DNA of 64,000 nt from Myxococcales bacterium (GCA_030681895.1 JAUXRI010000266.1:17343-81342); one strand, 5' to 3'. Shown: positions 30,814 through 40,691, counted from the first letter of the stretch. Notes: generated by a model not told the origin, from the letters alone. Made by a program: numbers and translations.

Positions 30814-32360
30814 GGCTGCCCTCCAGGCTGCACAGGAATCATGACGGTGAACGTGGTGCCCTGATCGACGGTGGACTCGACGACGAAGTGGCCGCCGTGG
30901 TCCTCCACGATGCGGTAGGCGATGGCGAGGCCGAGGCCCGTGCCTTCGCCCGGCGGCTTGGTGGTGAAGTGCGGCTCGAACACGCGCGAGAGGTGCTCCT
31001 CGGGAATGCCGCAGCCGGTGTCGGTGACCTTGAAGTAGCAGTGCGCGTCAGCGAGGCCGGTCTCGATCGAGATCGAGCCCTCGCCCTGCGGCAGGGCCTG
31101 CATGCCGTTCTGGAGCAGGTTGAGCGCCACCTGGCCCAGCTGCGCCGGGTCGCCGTAGACGCCGGGGAGCCCGGTCGCGAGCTTCGTCTCGAGCACCAGG
31201 CGCGGGTACTTCTTGGCCTGCGCGCGGAAGAGTACGACGGTGTCTTCGACACACTTCGACAGATCGAACGCGCGCCGGTCTTCGGCCTTCGAGCGGCGGC
31301 TGAACTTGAGCAGGCTCTCGACGATGCGCTTGCACCGCAGGGCGCTCTCTTCGATCAGCTGCAGCGACTCCATGTCGGAGCTCGACCGCGCGCCGTCGCG
31401 CTGCATCAGCTGCGAGAACGCCAGGATGCCGCCGAGCGGGTTGTTGATCTCGTGCGCCACGCCGCCGGCCAGGTTGCCGATCGCGATCATCTTCTCGCTC
31501 TCGACCATGCGGCGCGTGAGGTTCCGCTCGTCGGTGACGTCGCGGTAGCTGCACACCGCCACGGGCTCGTCCTCCATCGGGAAGAGCTGCGCGACGAAGA
31601 TGCGCCCCTCGCGCGTGACCTCGACGGTGGCCGGGTCCGACAGGTTCACCCCGATGGGACAGCCGGTGCACGGCGTGGCGCGGCCGAAGAGGAACTGGTG
31701 GCACTTCGGCTTCTCGCCGATGGCGACGATCTCGCGGCCCGCGACCTGCGCCGACGCCGTGTTCCCGCGGCGCACGGTGAGATCGGACAGCTGCACCACC
31801 AGCAACGGGTGATCGATGGTGTCGAAGGTCAGCTCCCAGTCGCGCTTGGCCTTCGAGAGCATGACGGTGCGCTGCGCGACCCGCTCTTCGAGATCGGCGT
31901 TGAGGGTGCGCAGCTCCTGGTTCTGGTTCTGCGTCAGCCGGAACAGACGCTCGTTCTCCGCGAACAGCGCGTGCTGCTCGAAGGCGCTCTTCACCGTCAA
32001 CACCAGCTGGGCGTCGTTCCACGGCTTCGAGATGAAGCGGAAGACCTCGGAGCGGTTGATGGCCTCTTCGATGGCCTGCTGATCGGCCTGGCCGGTCAAC
32101 ATGATGCGCTGGGTGCGCGGCGAGAGCTCTTTGACGCGCGCGAGAAACTCGACGCCGTTGAGGCCTGGCATGCGGAAGTCGCTCAAGACGACTTCAGGCT
32201 GAAACTGTTCGAACATCGAGAGCGCGGCCTCGGCGTCGGGAGCCGTCTCGATGTGCCAGTCACCGCGACGCAGCACCCGCTTCAGCGAGCGAAGAATGTT
32301 CTCCTCGTCATCGACGAGGAGCAGCCGGCCAGGTCTTCCGGGAAGGGTCTCTGGCGTCAT
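30810..32360 (-). CDS. Histidine kinase with N-terminal receiver and Cys-rich PAS-like domain
   Basis: From ATG 32360 the product is 516 residues. It has an N-terminal receiver (about 10-130; phospho-site Asp61 in LSDFRMPG), a coiled linker, and a PAS-like region (about 170-270) containing CHQFLFGRATPCTGCPIG. A HisKA domain follows with His303 in AHEINNPLGG, then HATPase_c with GVYGDPAQLGQVALNLLQNGMQA, DTGCGIPEEHL and GEGTGLGLAI. No membrane segment or signal peptide is present, so it senses a cytoplasmic signal. The C-x11-C-x2-C cluster could bind metal, a cluster or react with redox signals. It transmits to the overlapping NtrC-type regulator. Confidence 0.92.
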   Translation of the reverse strand: MTPETLPGRPGRLLLVDDEENILRSLKRVLRRGDWHIETAPDAEAALSMFEQFQPEVVLSDFRMPGLNGVEFLARVKELSPRTQRIMLTGQADQQAIEEAINRSEVFRFISKPWNDAQLVLTVKSAFEQHALFAENERLFRLTQNQNQELRTLNADLEERVAQRTVMLSKAKRDWELTFDTIDHPLLVVQLSDLTVRRGNTASAQVAGREIVAIGEKPKCHQFLFGRATPCTGCPIGVNLSDPATVEVTREGRIFVAQLFPMEDEPVAVCSYRDVTDERNLTRRMVESEKMIAIGNLAGGVAHEINNPLGGILAFSQLMQRDGARSSSDMESLQLIEESALRCKRIVESLLKFSRRSKAEDRRAFDLSKCVEDTVVLFRAQAKKYPRLVLETKLATGLPGVYGDPAQLGQVALNLLQNGMQALPQGEGSISIETGLADAHCYFKVTDTGCGIPEEHLSRVFEPHFTTKPPGEGTGLGLAIAYRIVEDHGGHFVVESTVDQGTTFTVMIPVQPGGQP

Positions 32361-32541
32361 GGCGAGGGCGGACTCCACGGGACTGAGCACTGAGCAAGGA
32401 GGCGGCCAACCCATGAGTCGGGGCAACCCCATGAACTTTTAGGGAGTGTGCGACATGTACGGAGACCGTGTCGAGGTCACCCGTGACCCTGGGGTGTGTT
32501 TGAGGTCCTCGCTGACCCGGCCCGGAGGAGCGGCCCCAGGG

Positions 32542-33501
32542 TCAGCCGTTGCGCGCGACGTACAGCGACGACTGGAAGAGGCTGATCTTGTTCCGGCCTT
32601 CGCGTTTGGAGCGGAAGAGCGCGTCGTCAGCCGTCTTGAAGAGCTGTTCGGCGGTGGTGACGCCGCGACCCGGGAAGCCCGAGACGCCAAAGCTGGCGGT
32701 GACCCGGATGGTGGCTCCAGGGCCTGAGCGCGCGGCCTTGATCGCCTGGCTCATGCGCTCAGCGACGGTAAGCGCTCCGGCGAGGTGGGTCTTCGGCAAC
32801 AGCACGGCGAACTCTTCGCCGCCGTAGCGCGCGATGAAGTCGGTCTCGCGCACGGCGGTCCGAATGGCCCTGGCGACCTCGAGGAGCACCGCGTCGCCGG
32901 CCTGGTGCCCATGGGTGTCGTTGACGGCCTTGAAGTGATCGACGTCGGTCACGATCAAGGCCATCGGGTCGTCGTACCGCTGGGCGCGCCTGAACTCTTC
33001 CTTCAGGCGATCCTGGAACGCGCGGTGGTTCGCGACCTGCGTCAGCCCGTCGGTGGTCGACAACGCCTTGAGCGCGTCTCGCTCGGCCTGCAGCGCCGTG
33101 ATGGTCGACGAGAGCATCAACCGGCGGGCGAGTCGGGCGAGCACCTCTGCAGGGTCTGCCGGCGACGACACGACATCATCGGCGCCCACCCGCAGGGCTT
33201 CGACCCGTAAGGCGACGTCATCGCCCTCGACGAGCAGCAGAATGGGCATCGGCCGCTCGTCACCGCGCAGATGGCTGACGACGGCCAGCCCGCTCTCGCC
33301 CGGCAGGGTGTTCTCGACGATGGCGGCTGCGAACACCGTGTCCATCGTCAGCTGAATGGCTTCGATGGCGGTCGAGGCGCGGGAACAGGCGTACCCCTTC
33401 GCGGTCAACGCCAGGCACAACGCCTCGGCCTGCGGCGACCCGCCATCAACCAGCAACACCGCGACCGGCGAGTCCGCCATGGGTGCGGCGCTCATAGTCA
33501 T
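32542..33501 (-). CDS. Diguanylate cyclase with degenerate receiver domain
   Basis: The 319-residue protein (start ATG 33501; ATGs at 33495 and 33483 also possible) has a receiver-like N-terminus and a complete GGDEF domain with the active motif GGEEF. The product-inhibition I-site RETD sits five residues before it. The receiver is unusual: the acidic pair reads VDGG and the phospho-acceptor stretch is VENTLPG, without the conserved Asp. Phosphorylation is therefore doubtful, and dimerisation or partner binding may control it. It should make c-di-GMP; a PilZ protein is encoded at 49.4-49.7 kb. It is divergent from the glycosyltransferase gene. Confidence 0.92.
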   Translation of the reverse strand: MTMSAAPMADSPVAVLLVDGGSPQAEALCLALTAKGYACSRASTAIEAIQLTMDTVFAAAIVENTLPGESGLAVVSHLRGDERPMPILLLVEGDDVALRVEALRVGADDVVSSPADPAEVLARLARRLMLSSTITALQAERDALKALSTTDGLTQVANHRAFQDRLKEEFRRAQRYDDPMALIVTDVDHFKAVNDTHGHQAGDAVLLEVARAIRTAVRETDFIARYGGEEFAVLLPKTHLAGALTVAERMSQAIKAARSGPGATIRVTASFGVSGFPGRGVTTAEQLFKTADDALFRSKREGRNKISLFQSSLYVARNG

Positions 33502-33604
33502 TCCCCGCGGCCATGACAGCCCCCTGTGGCGTTTTCGTGTGCAGGGGACCCATGGAAGCGCCGTGGTGGATTTCGGCGGCTCCTGCCGGGTAAAGCACGC
33601 GCCC

Positions 33605-34384
33605 ATGACCCGGCCCTCGATCAGCCTCTTCCTGCCTGCGTGGAACGAAGAAGACTACGTCGAGCGTGCGGTCGCACGGGCCGTGACGGTGCTCGAGCGC
33701 CTCACCGACGACTTCGAGGTGCTCGTCATCAACGACGCGTCGACCGATCGCACGAAGGAGCTCGCCGAGGCCATCGCCGCGAAGGACCCGCGCGTGCGCT
33801 GCATCACCCACGAGGTGAACCAGAAGCTGGGCGGCGCGATGAAGACCGGCTTCTCGTCGTCGACCAAAGACATCGTCGTCTACTCGGACATGGACCTGCC
33901 GTTCGACCTCAACGAGATCGGCCGCGCGCTGCACCTGATGGAGTACCTCGAGGCCGACATGATCTCGGCCTTCCGGCACGACCGCACCAGCGAGGGCCCG
34001 AAGCGCATCCTCTACTCCTTCGTCTACAACGCGCTGATCACCTCGCTGTTCGGCACGCACATCAAGGACATCAACTTCAGCTTCAAGGTGGTGCACCGGC
34101 GCGTGCTCGAGGCGCTCGAGCTCAAGTCGCAGGGCAGCTTCATCGACGCCGAGCTGGTGGTGAAGGCGATCAAGAAGGGCTTCAAGGTGTTCCAGATCGG
34201 GGTCGACTACTTCCCGCGCACGCGTGGTGTCTCGACGCTGGCCTCGCCCTCGGTGATCGTGAAGATGATCAAGGAGCTCTCGGAGCTGCACACCGAGGTG
34301 AAACACCCGACCGATCCCGTGAGGCCGGTGCGCCTGCCCGAGTCGGTGAAGCCGATCAATCGCACACGGAAGAAGACGGCCTGA
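33605..34384 (+). CDS. Family 2 glycosyltransferase (polyprenyl-phosphate sugar transferase-like)
   Basis: The 259-residue GT-A fold protein starts at ATG 33605 and has FLPAWNEED, LVINDASTDRT, a metal-binding DMD (YSDMDLP) and FIDAELVVKAIKKG. This is the pattern of dolichyl/undecaprenyl-phosphate mannose synthase-like enzymes. No membrane segment is present. It lies four bases before an HpnK/ChbG-type deacetylase gene. A GT2 enzyme next to a sugar N-deacetylase suggests that an N-acetylhexosamine is placed on a lipid carrier and then deacetylated (inference). Confidence 0.88.
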   Translation: MTRPSISLFLPAWNEEDYVERAVARAVTVLERLTDDFEVLVINDASTDRTKELAEAIAAKDPRVRCITHEVNQKLGGAMKTGFSSSTKDIVVYSDMDLPFDLNEIGRALHLMEYLEADMISAFRHDRTSEGPKRILYSFVYNALITSLFGTHIKDINFSFKVVHRRVLEALELKSQGSFIDAELVVKAIKKGFKVFQIGVDYFPRTRGVSTLASPSVIVKMIKELSELHTEVKHPTDPVRPVRLPESVKPINRTRKKTA

Positions 34385-34388
34385 CGCG

Positions 34389-35210
34389 ATGGTGCGCCTC
34401 GTCCTCAACGCCGACGATCTGGGGCTGCACCCGCGCATCGACGAGGGCATCTTCAGGGCTCGCGAAGAAGGCGTGCTGACGAGCACGACCGTGCTGGTGA
34501 CGGGCAAGACGGCCCGTTTCGCCATCGAACGTGCGCAGGCGGTGGGGCTCGGTGTCGGCGTGCACCTGTGCCTGACGACCCACCTCACGCCGGCGGCCGA
34601 GACGCGCCTGGTGCGCTGGCTCGCGCCTGGTGGACGGTTTCGCAAGAACTGGGCAGAGCTGTCGGTGGCGTGGCTGAGCGGCTTGATTCCCCGCGAAGAG
34701 GTCGCGCTGGAGTTCGAGGCGCAGCTGAACCGCGCCCGGGCGTATGGCGCGGTCGTCGATCACCTGGACACGCACCAGCACCTGCACCTGTTGCCTGGCG
34801 TCTCGTCGATCGTCGAAGAGCTCGCCACGCGCGAAGGCCTGGCGGTGCGCTGGCCGCGAGAACGCCCGCAGGTGCGCTGGCTGGCCCACCCCGCGAGCGC
34901 TGCGAAGGCGACGCTGCTGGCGGGGCTGGCGCGCTCTCCGGTGAAGGCGGCGGCCAGGCGTATTCGAGCCTGGGGCGTCTTCGAGTCGGGCCGCTTGAGC
35001 GTGGCGCGGCTGGTGCGGCTGCTGGAGCGGTTGCCCGACGGCGATCACGAGATCGTCACCCACCCCGGCCTCGCGCCTGGGGTCGTCGCCGAAGATCCCG
35101 CGTGGCGCTACGACTGGGAGTCGGAGCTCGAGGCCCTCACCAGCCCCGCCGTCGTCGACGTAATCGAGCGGCGGAAGATCGAGCTCGTGCGGTACGGCCA
35201 GCTCGGCTGA
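34389..35210 (+). CDS. ChbG/HpnK (YdjC)-family carbohydrate deacetylase
   Basis: These metal-dependent enzymes remove acetyl groups from N-acetylglucosamine units, in chitobiose breakdown or hopanoid side-chain synthesis. The 273-residue protein has the metal-binding NADDLG near the start (residues 7-12) and HLDTHQHLHLLPG (about 119-131). It also has a late THPG and the family's terminal segment with EL.AL.SP.V. HpnK members work with glycosylated hopanoids. No hopanoid genes are visible in the window, so the substrate may be another lipid-linked sugar. It is the second gene of a two-gene unit with the GT2 enzyme. Confidence 0.88.
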   Translation: MVRLVLNADDLGLHPRIDEGIFRAREEGVLTSTTVLVTGKTARFAIERAQAVGLGVGVHLCLTTHLTPAAETRLVRWLAPGGRFRKNWAELSVAWLSGLIPREEVALEFEAQLNRARAYGAVVDHLDTHQHLHLLPGVSSIVEELATREGLAVRWPRERPQVRWLAHPASAAKATLLAGLARSPVKAAARRIRAWGVFESGRLSVARLVRLLERLPDGDHEIVTHPGLAPGVVAEDPAWRYDWESELEALTSPAVVDVIERRKIELVRYGQLG

Positions 35211-35232
35211 GCTGGCCGCCCGAACTCTCCGA

Positions 35233-37782
35233 CTACTCGATGCCGGGCTCGCACGCGCAGGTGGCCTGCTTGCAGGTCAGCCCCGTGCCGCAGGTGTTGC
35301 CGCAGTTCGGCATGCAGACACAGGACTTGGCGTTGGGGTCGCACATGAACGGCGCCACGCAGGTGCCTCCACACGGGTCGCCGTTCGCGTCAGGGCTGTT
35401 GTCGATCCAGTAGCGGTACGAGACGGCGACGCGTTTGCCCATCGTCGGCCGGCACGTTCCGTAGAAGACGATGCGGCGGGTGGCCGAGTCGATGTCCCAG
35501 CCGTTCATGCGGCTGCGGGGCACGTCGGCGGTGTTGCAGGCGCCGGCAGTGCCGTTGGCCTCGATGGCGACCTTGATGGTGGCCGAGATCGGCGGGCGGT
35601 TGAGCTGGCGGCCCGTGCCACCGATGGCAGCGCTCAAGATGGCGTCGATGATCGACTCCTGGCGTGCACGCTGCGCAGCGTTGGGGTTGGGCACGTTGAA
35701 CTCTTCGATGCTGCCGAGCACGCCGCCGGTGAGCTGCACGACCGTGCCGTAGGTCGCGGGGTTCGACTCGTTGGACCCATCGCCGCAGTCACGACCTGCC
35801 GGGCAGGTGATGCCGTGCGCCAACAACTGGCGGCCCGCGAACGTCGCCTGAAGGCTGGCCGTGAAGGCCGCTGGCGCGGTGCCCGACTGATCGCCGGTGT
35901 CGGAGAGGAACAACAAGTTCACGTTGGCATCGGTGCGGAAGGCGCCACGAGGCTGCGGACCGGTGCGATCGATGAAGGCGCGCGCCGAGGGAAAACCACG
36001 CTCGAAGCCGTTACCGCTCGTGCCGAACCAGTTGGCGCCGCTGGCTTGATCGAACCAGCTCGCCATCACCGTCGACATCGCCGTCCACTCCCGGGTCGAG
36101 CCGGGCTGGGAGCTCGCGTAGTACGCAGTCGTCACGGCCGCGGCGCGCCAGTCGAGGCCGGCCGAGGCGAGCTTGGTGCCGAAGAGCGCTCCGGCGTTGC
36201 GAACCGCGTCCTGCGACGAGGCCATCGAGCAGCTGTCGTCGACGACCCACAGGAAGTCGACCTTCGCGTTCGCGGTGGCCGTGAAGGCTTCACACTGGGT
36301 GGCCGTGAGATCGCCCGACTGCGCGACGGCCGTACCGCCGCCGACGTCATCGAGTTGGAAGAGCGGCGCGCCGTTGAAGAGCGCGAGCGGAATCGCAGCG
36401 ATCACGGTGACCGAGCGGGTCGCGGTGCGGCGCACGTAGACGGCCTGCACCTTGAACGGGCCAGTCGTGCCTCCCGAGCCCATGAGGAGTCCGCCGGCGG
36501 ACATGCCGAGGAAGCGGCGCGCGAGCTCGTTCACGAAGTCCTTCGCGTCGCGGTTCGAGTTGACGTCGTACGTCGCGCGCACACCGCCGAAGGTGTCCCA
36601 CGAGGTGTACGTCTGCGTCAGCGGCGTGCTGACGGCGCCGATACCGGCGAGGGTCGCGCGGGAGGTGAGCTCTTCAGCCGACGGGCTCGCGCCGACGCCC
36701 ATCGTCTTCGAGATCGCGATGCCGCCGACCTTCGTGGCCGGGTTGTAGAAGACGATGCCGCGCTCGTCGTTCGCGAGGGTCAGCTTCGCGATCTCGGTGA
36801 ACTCGGGCACCAGGGCCAACTGAACGTCAGCCGAGCCCGAGGTGTGGAACGAGACCGGACGGAGGTTGGCGGTCGAGCACGCCTGCTGCGCGGGGCCCAT
36901 CGCGTCCATCGAGTCGTTCGGGTTGAGCTCGCCCATGTCGACGCGGCCGTTGGAGTTCGTGTCTTCGGCGCCGTCGGCGATGCCATCACCATCGGTGTCG
37001 GAGCCGCACGCGTTGGAGCCCGTCGCGGTGTCAGCGTCGAAGGTCGTCGCTGGGTAGTTGCAGCCGCGGGGCTCAGCGCCAGGTGGCACGAGCTTGCCCT
37101 CGACGCCGTCCTGCAGACCGTCGCCATCGGTGTCCTTCAGGGTGGGGTTGGTGGCGCAGCCGGCCGCCATGTCGCGCACTTCTTCCTTGTCGGAGAAGCC
37201 GTCGCAGTCGGTGTCGACGCGGAGCGGGTTGGTCTCGGTCGCCTGCCGACGCCCGTCTTGATCGGTGTCTTCAGCGCCGTCCTTCAGGCCGTCGCCGTCG
37301 GTGTCGTCCTGAGTCGGGTTCGTCTTGCTGGCGGGGTCGGCGTCGGGCTGGAACGACGCTCCACACGTCGCGTTGGGCGTGGTCGTCTTGCCCATCTCGA
37401 GGCCGTCGGGCAGGCCGTCCATGTCGCTGTCGCTGTTGCAGGGATCGGTGCGCGCGTTGTTGCCGTAGTCGGTGCCGTACTCCTCGAGGTCGGACAAGCC
37501 GTCACAGTCGGTGTCGCGAGAAGCGTTGTCGGCCGCCATCGGGTCGCAGCCGGTGACGATCGTCGTGCCGCCGGCGGTGCCGCCGCCCGCGCTGCCGCCA
37601 CCTGAGGTGTTGCCGCCACCGGTGCCGGTGATGCCACCTCCGGCTGCTGCGCCGGCGCGACACTGTCCACCAACGCACGATTGACCAGAACCACACTGAG
37701 CAGCTGAGGTGCAGGTGCGAACAGGCGGGCTACAGGAAATGACGCCAGCGCTGAGCAGCGCGACGAACGAGAGACGCGTCAT
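35233..37782 (-). CDS. Surface lipoprotein with thrombospondin type 3 repeats and a von Willebrand A-like domain
   Basis: From ATG 37782 (MTRLSFVALLSAGVISC) the 849-residue product has a type II signal peptide with lipobox VISC. A short Cys-rich stretch and Gly/Thr-rich linker lead to several calcium-binding thrombospondin type 3 repeats (D-x-D-x-DG-x2-D units, about residues 80-280). A beta-rich middle region contains a VWA-like segment with MIDAS-like DDSCSM (about 500). The tail is Cys-rich, CGGTCVAPFMCDP to the end. Such proteins mediate Ca-dependent adhesion at the cell surface in predatory or gliding bacteria (inference). It ends convergently to the deacetylase gene. Confidence 0.88.
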   Translation of the reverse strand: MTRLSFVALLSAGVISCSPPVRTCTSAAQCGSGQSCVGGQCRAGAAAGGGITGTGGGNTSGGGSAGGGTAGGTTIVTGCDPMAADNASRDTDCDGLSDLEEYGTDYGNNARTDPCNSDSDMDGLPDGLEMGKTTTPNATCGASFQPDADPASKTNPTQDDTDGDGLKDGAEDTDQDGRRQATETNPLRVDTDCDGFSDKEEVRDMAAGCATNPTLKDTDGDGLQDGVEGKLVPPGAEPRGCNYPATTFDADTATGSNACGSDTDGDGIADGAEDTNSNGRVDMGELNPNDSMDAMGPAQQACSTANLRPVSFHTSGSADVQLALVPEFTEIAKLTLANDERGIVFYNPATKVGGIAISKTMGVGASPSAEELTSRATLAGIGAVSTPLTQTYTSWDTFGGVRATYDVNSNRDAKDFVNELARRFLGMSAGGLLMGSGGTTGPFKVQAVYVRRTATRSVTVIAAIPLALFNGAPLFQLDDVGGGTAVAQSGDLTATQCEAFTATANAKVDFLWVVDDSCSMASSQDAVRNAGALFGTKLASAGLDWRAAAVTTAYYASSQPGSTREWTAMSTVMASWFDQASGANWFGTSGNGFERGFPSARAFIDRTGPQPRGAFRTDANVNLLFLSDTGDQSGTAPAAFTASLQATFAGRQLLAHGITCPAGRDCGDGSNESNPATYGTVVQLTGGVLGSIEEFNVPNPNAAQRARQESIIDAILSAAIGGTGRQLNRPPISATIKVAIEANGTAGACNTADVPRSRMNGWDIDSATRRIVFYGTCRPTMGKRVAVSYRYWIDNSPDANGDPCGGTCVAPFMCDPNAKSCVCMPNCGNTCGTGLTCKQATCACEPGIE

Positions 37783-37849
37783 GATCGAGGACTCCTTGAA
37801 AGTTCTGCTGTCGCGAACGAAGGCGACGGCCCCTTTGAACGACGCGACT

Positions 37850-38503
37850 CTACGCAGCCGCGACGAAAAGTACATGGGGGGTGGTGTATCCACGAGAGAG
37901 AGAAACGCTCTCGACGACTGAGAAACCTGTCTCCTCGAGTGCTCGCTTCAGGGTCTCGCGCGGCTCGAAGCCGATGGCACCGCTGCCGTGGGTGCGACGC
38001 AGGACCTTCACCATCACCTGCTCTTGAAGCAGCGCCTTCTTCGCGCGCCACGAGCCGTCGTTCTCGGCCTCTTTGATGACGAGCCGTCCGCCGGGGACGA
38101 GGAGCTCACGGCACGCCGCGAGGAACGCGGGCCACTGCGCGGGTGGGAGCAGATAGAGGACGTCGGCGACGAAGAGCGTGTCGAAGCGATGCGGCTGTTC
38201 TTTCGCGAGTTCCTCGACGGTGCCGGCCTGGAGCTTCACGTTGGGAAACGTCCCGATCGAGCGCCGGGCCCAGTCGATCTTCCGCGCGTCGGGATCGACG
38301 CCCCAGACTTCACGCTCGGGAAAACCAACGGCGAGCAACGACACCAGCACGCCGTGGCCACAGCCGATGTCGGCGACGCGGTTGCCTTTGACTCTCGTGG
38401 CCATCGCCTCGAGCGGAGCCGAGAACAGCCGCGCGTGCACGAAGAGGCGCTCCGCGAGCGGTAACTGCGCGAACGCGGCGAGTGCTGGGTGAAAGCCGCG
38501 CAT
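37850..38503 (-). CDS. Class I SAM-dependent methyltransferase
   Basis: The 217-residue Rossmann methyltransferase has the SAM-binding VADIGCGHGVL (motif I), VWGVDPDARKI (motif II) and FDTLFVADVLYLLPP (motif IV-like). The first ~40 residues (FHPALAAFAQLPLAERLFVHARLF) form a helical cap. The substrate is not evident; small-molecule or lipid methylation is typical of this layout. Its ATG overlaps the fadJ stop as TGATG, so it is translationally coupled to the beta-oxidation operon. Confidence 0.88.
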   Translation of the reverse strand: MRGFHPALAAFAQLPLAERLFVHARLFSAPLEAMATRVKGNRVADIGCGHGVLVSLLAVGFPEREVWGVDPDARKIDWARRSIGTFPNVKLQAGTVEELAKEQPHRFDTLFVADVLYLLPPAQWPAFLAACRELLVPGGRLVIKEAENDGSWRAKKALLQEQVMVKVLRRTHGSGAIGFEPRETLKRALEETGFSVVESVSLSRGYTTPHVLFVAAA

Positions 38504-40689
38504 CAGTAGAAACGTTTGCCGGTCTTGACGAACTCAGCGAGCAGGGGCGCTGGCGTGTACCGAACGCCGTGACGCTCCTGGTAGTGCTCGAGCCGCTGGA
38601 GCGTCCGTCCGATGCCCTGCGCTTCGGCGTAGCGGAACGGCCCACCGAGGAACGGCGGGAAGCCCAGGCCGAAGATGGCGCCGATGTCTCCGTCGCGCGG
38701 GGAGCGCAAGATGCCTTCTCCCAGACAGCGCACGGCTTCGTTCACCATTTGCAGCACACAGCGCTCGGCGAGTTCGGGGCGATCGATGCGCTTGCGCTCC
38801 ACGCCTTTGAGCAGCGCGTAGATCGTCGGGTCGACCTCTTTCTTCTTGCCCGACTCGTACGTGTAGAAGCCCTTCTTTGCTTTGCGTCCGAGGCGGCCAT
38901 CAGCCACCAGCACGTCGGTCGTCGCAGGCGCGAGCATTCGGTCGCCGTACGCGTCGTGCATGATCTTCGAGACCTTCGCGGCGACGTCGATGCCGACCTC
39001 ATCGAGCAGCGTGATTGGCCCCACGGGGAACCCGAACTCGGTGAGCGCGCGATCGAGTTCGGCGATGTCGGCGCCTTCGGCCAGCAGGAACGCGGCTTCG
39101 TTCAAGTACGGCGCGAGAATGCGTGACGTGTAGAAGCCGACGCCGTCGTTCACCACGATGACGGTCTTGCCCTGCTTCTTGCCGACCTCGACGCACGTGG
39201 CCGTGACCCAGTCAGCGGTGCCGGGATGCGTGATGATCTCGAGCAGCGGCATTTTGTGCACTGGGCTGAAGTAGTGCATTCCGATGACGGTCTCGGGGTG
39301 GCGCGAGGCCTCGGCGATCTTCGTGATGGGAAGTGACGACGTATTCGACGCGAAGATCACGTCTGGTCGGCCGACCGTCTCGATCTCCCGGAGCACCTGG
39401 TGCTTCAGCTTCAGGTCCTCGAACACGGCCTCGATGACGACCTCGGCGTTCTTGAAGCCTGAGGAGTCGGTGGTCGCGGTGACGAGCGCGAGCTGCTTGT
39501 CGCGTTCGCGCCAGGTGAGGCTCTTGCGACGCACGCGATCGTCATAGAGCCCACGCACGTAGGCGAGCGCACGGCCGACGCCGGCGTCGTCACGATCTTT
39601 CAGCCGCACCGGCACTCCCTGGAGCGCCGAGGCGACGTACGCGATGCCGCCACCCATCAAGCCTCCGCCGACCATGCCGAGCTTGGTGACGGGCCGGGGC
39701 TTCACGTCTGGGTTCTTCGTGCCGTTGTCTTTCTTGAGCGCGGTGGTGGCGAAGAAGATCTCGACGAGGCGCTTCGAGACGTCAGAGACGACCAGCTCTC
39801 CGAACGCCTGCGCTTCCGCCTCGAGCCCGGCCTGGAAACCCTTGTCGAGGCCGGTCTTGATCACCTCGAGCGCCTTCTCCGGCGCGGGGTATTTGCCCTT
39901 GGTCTTCTTGAGCAGCTCTTTCTTCGCTTGATCGAAGAGCACCTTGCGACCGACCGGATTGTCTTCGAGCGCGAGCTCCGCCCAGGCCTTCTGATCCGAG
40001 AGCCCACGAAGAATGTCTTTGAAGGACCGGCTCTTCGCGACGCTCGAGAGCCCGCGGGAGCGATCGATGACCAGTTTCCCATCGGCCATCTCGAGCGCAC
40101 GACGACAGGCGACCTGCAGGAGGATCGGCGCCGGCACGACTTCATCGACGACGCCGAGCTTGAGGGCCTTCTTCGCCTTGAGCGACTTGCCCGTGAGGAT
40201 GAGATCGAGCGCGGCTTGCGCGCCGATGAGCCGTGGGAGCCGCTGCGTGCCGCCCGCGCCAGGAATGAGGCCGAGCTGCACTTCCGGCAGACCGATGGAC
40301 GTCTTCGGGCTGTCGGTGGCGACGCGCTAGTCACAGGCGAGCGCCCACTCGAGGCCACCGCCGAGGCAGGCTCCGTTGATGGCGGCGACGACGGGCTTCT
40401 CGAACGCATCGAGGCGGTCGAACCCGGCCTGGCCCTGACGGCACAGCGCGACGGCCTCGGCGCTCGTCTTGAGCGTCGAGAGGAAGTCGATCTTCGCGCC
40501 GGCGATGAAGCTGTCCTTCTTGCCTGAGATGAAGACGATCGCCTTCGCGGTGGTGTCGGAGGCGGCCTTCGTCATCAGCGTCTCGAACTCCTCGCTGATG
40601 GCTGGAGAGAGCGTGTTGACGGCTTCGCCTTCGATGTCGAAGGTGATGACCGCGACGGAGTCTTCGACGCTGTAGTGGAAGCTGCTCAT
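38503..40689 (-). pseudogene. fadJ: FadJ/FadB-type fatty acid oxidation alpha subunit, interrupted by an in-frame TAG
   Basis: The trifunctional alpha subunit hydrates enoyl-CoA and oxidises 3-hydroxyacyl-CoA. The frame runs 728 codons, normal family length, broken only by TAG at 40327-40329 (codon 121). The expected family sequence there is CDYRVATDS, so a single TAC-to-TAG change (Tyr) explains it. The crotonase part has GACLGGGLEWALACD before the stop and PEVQLGLIPGAGGTQRLPRL after it. The dehydrogenase part has VGGGLMGGGIAYVAS and GMHYFSPVHKMPLLEII. Everything after the stop looks intact and constrained, so the lesion is recent, an assembly error, or read through. It lies two bases downstream of fadI. 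Confidence 0.93.
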
Positions 40690-40691
40690 GA

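Noticed and set aside
40327..40329. TAG as pyrrolysine or recoding signal
   Set aside because: The family has Tyr at this place, not a catalytic special residue, and no pylT-like RNA or recoding hairpin is visible; a point change is simpler.
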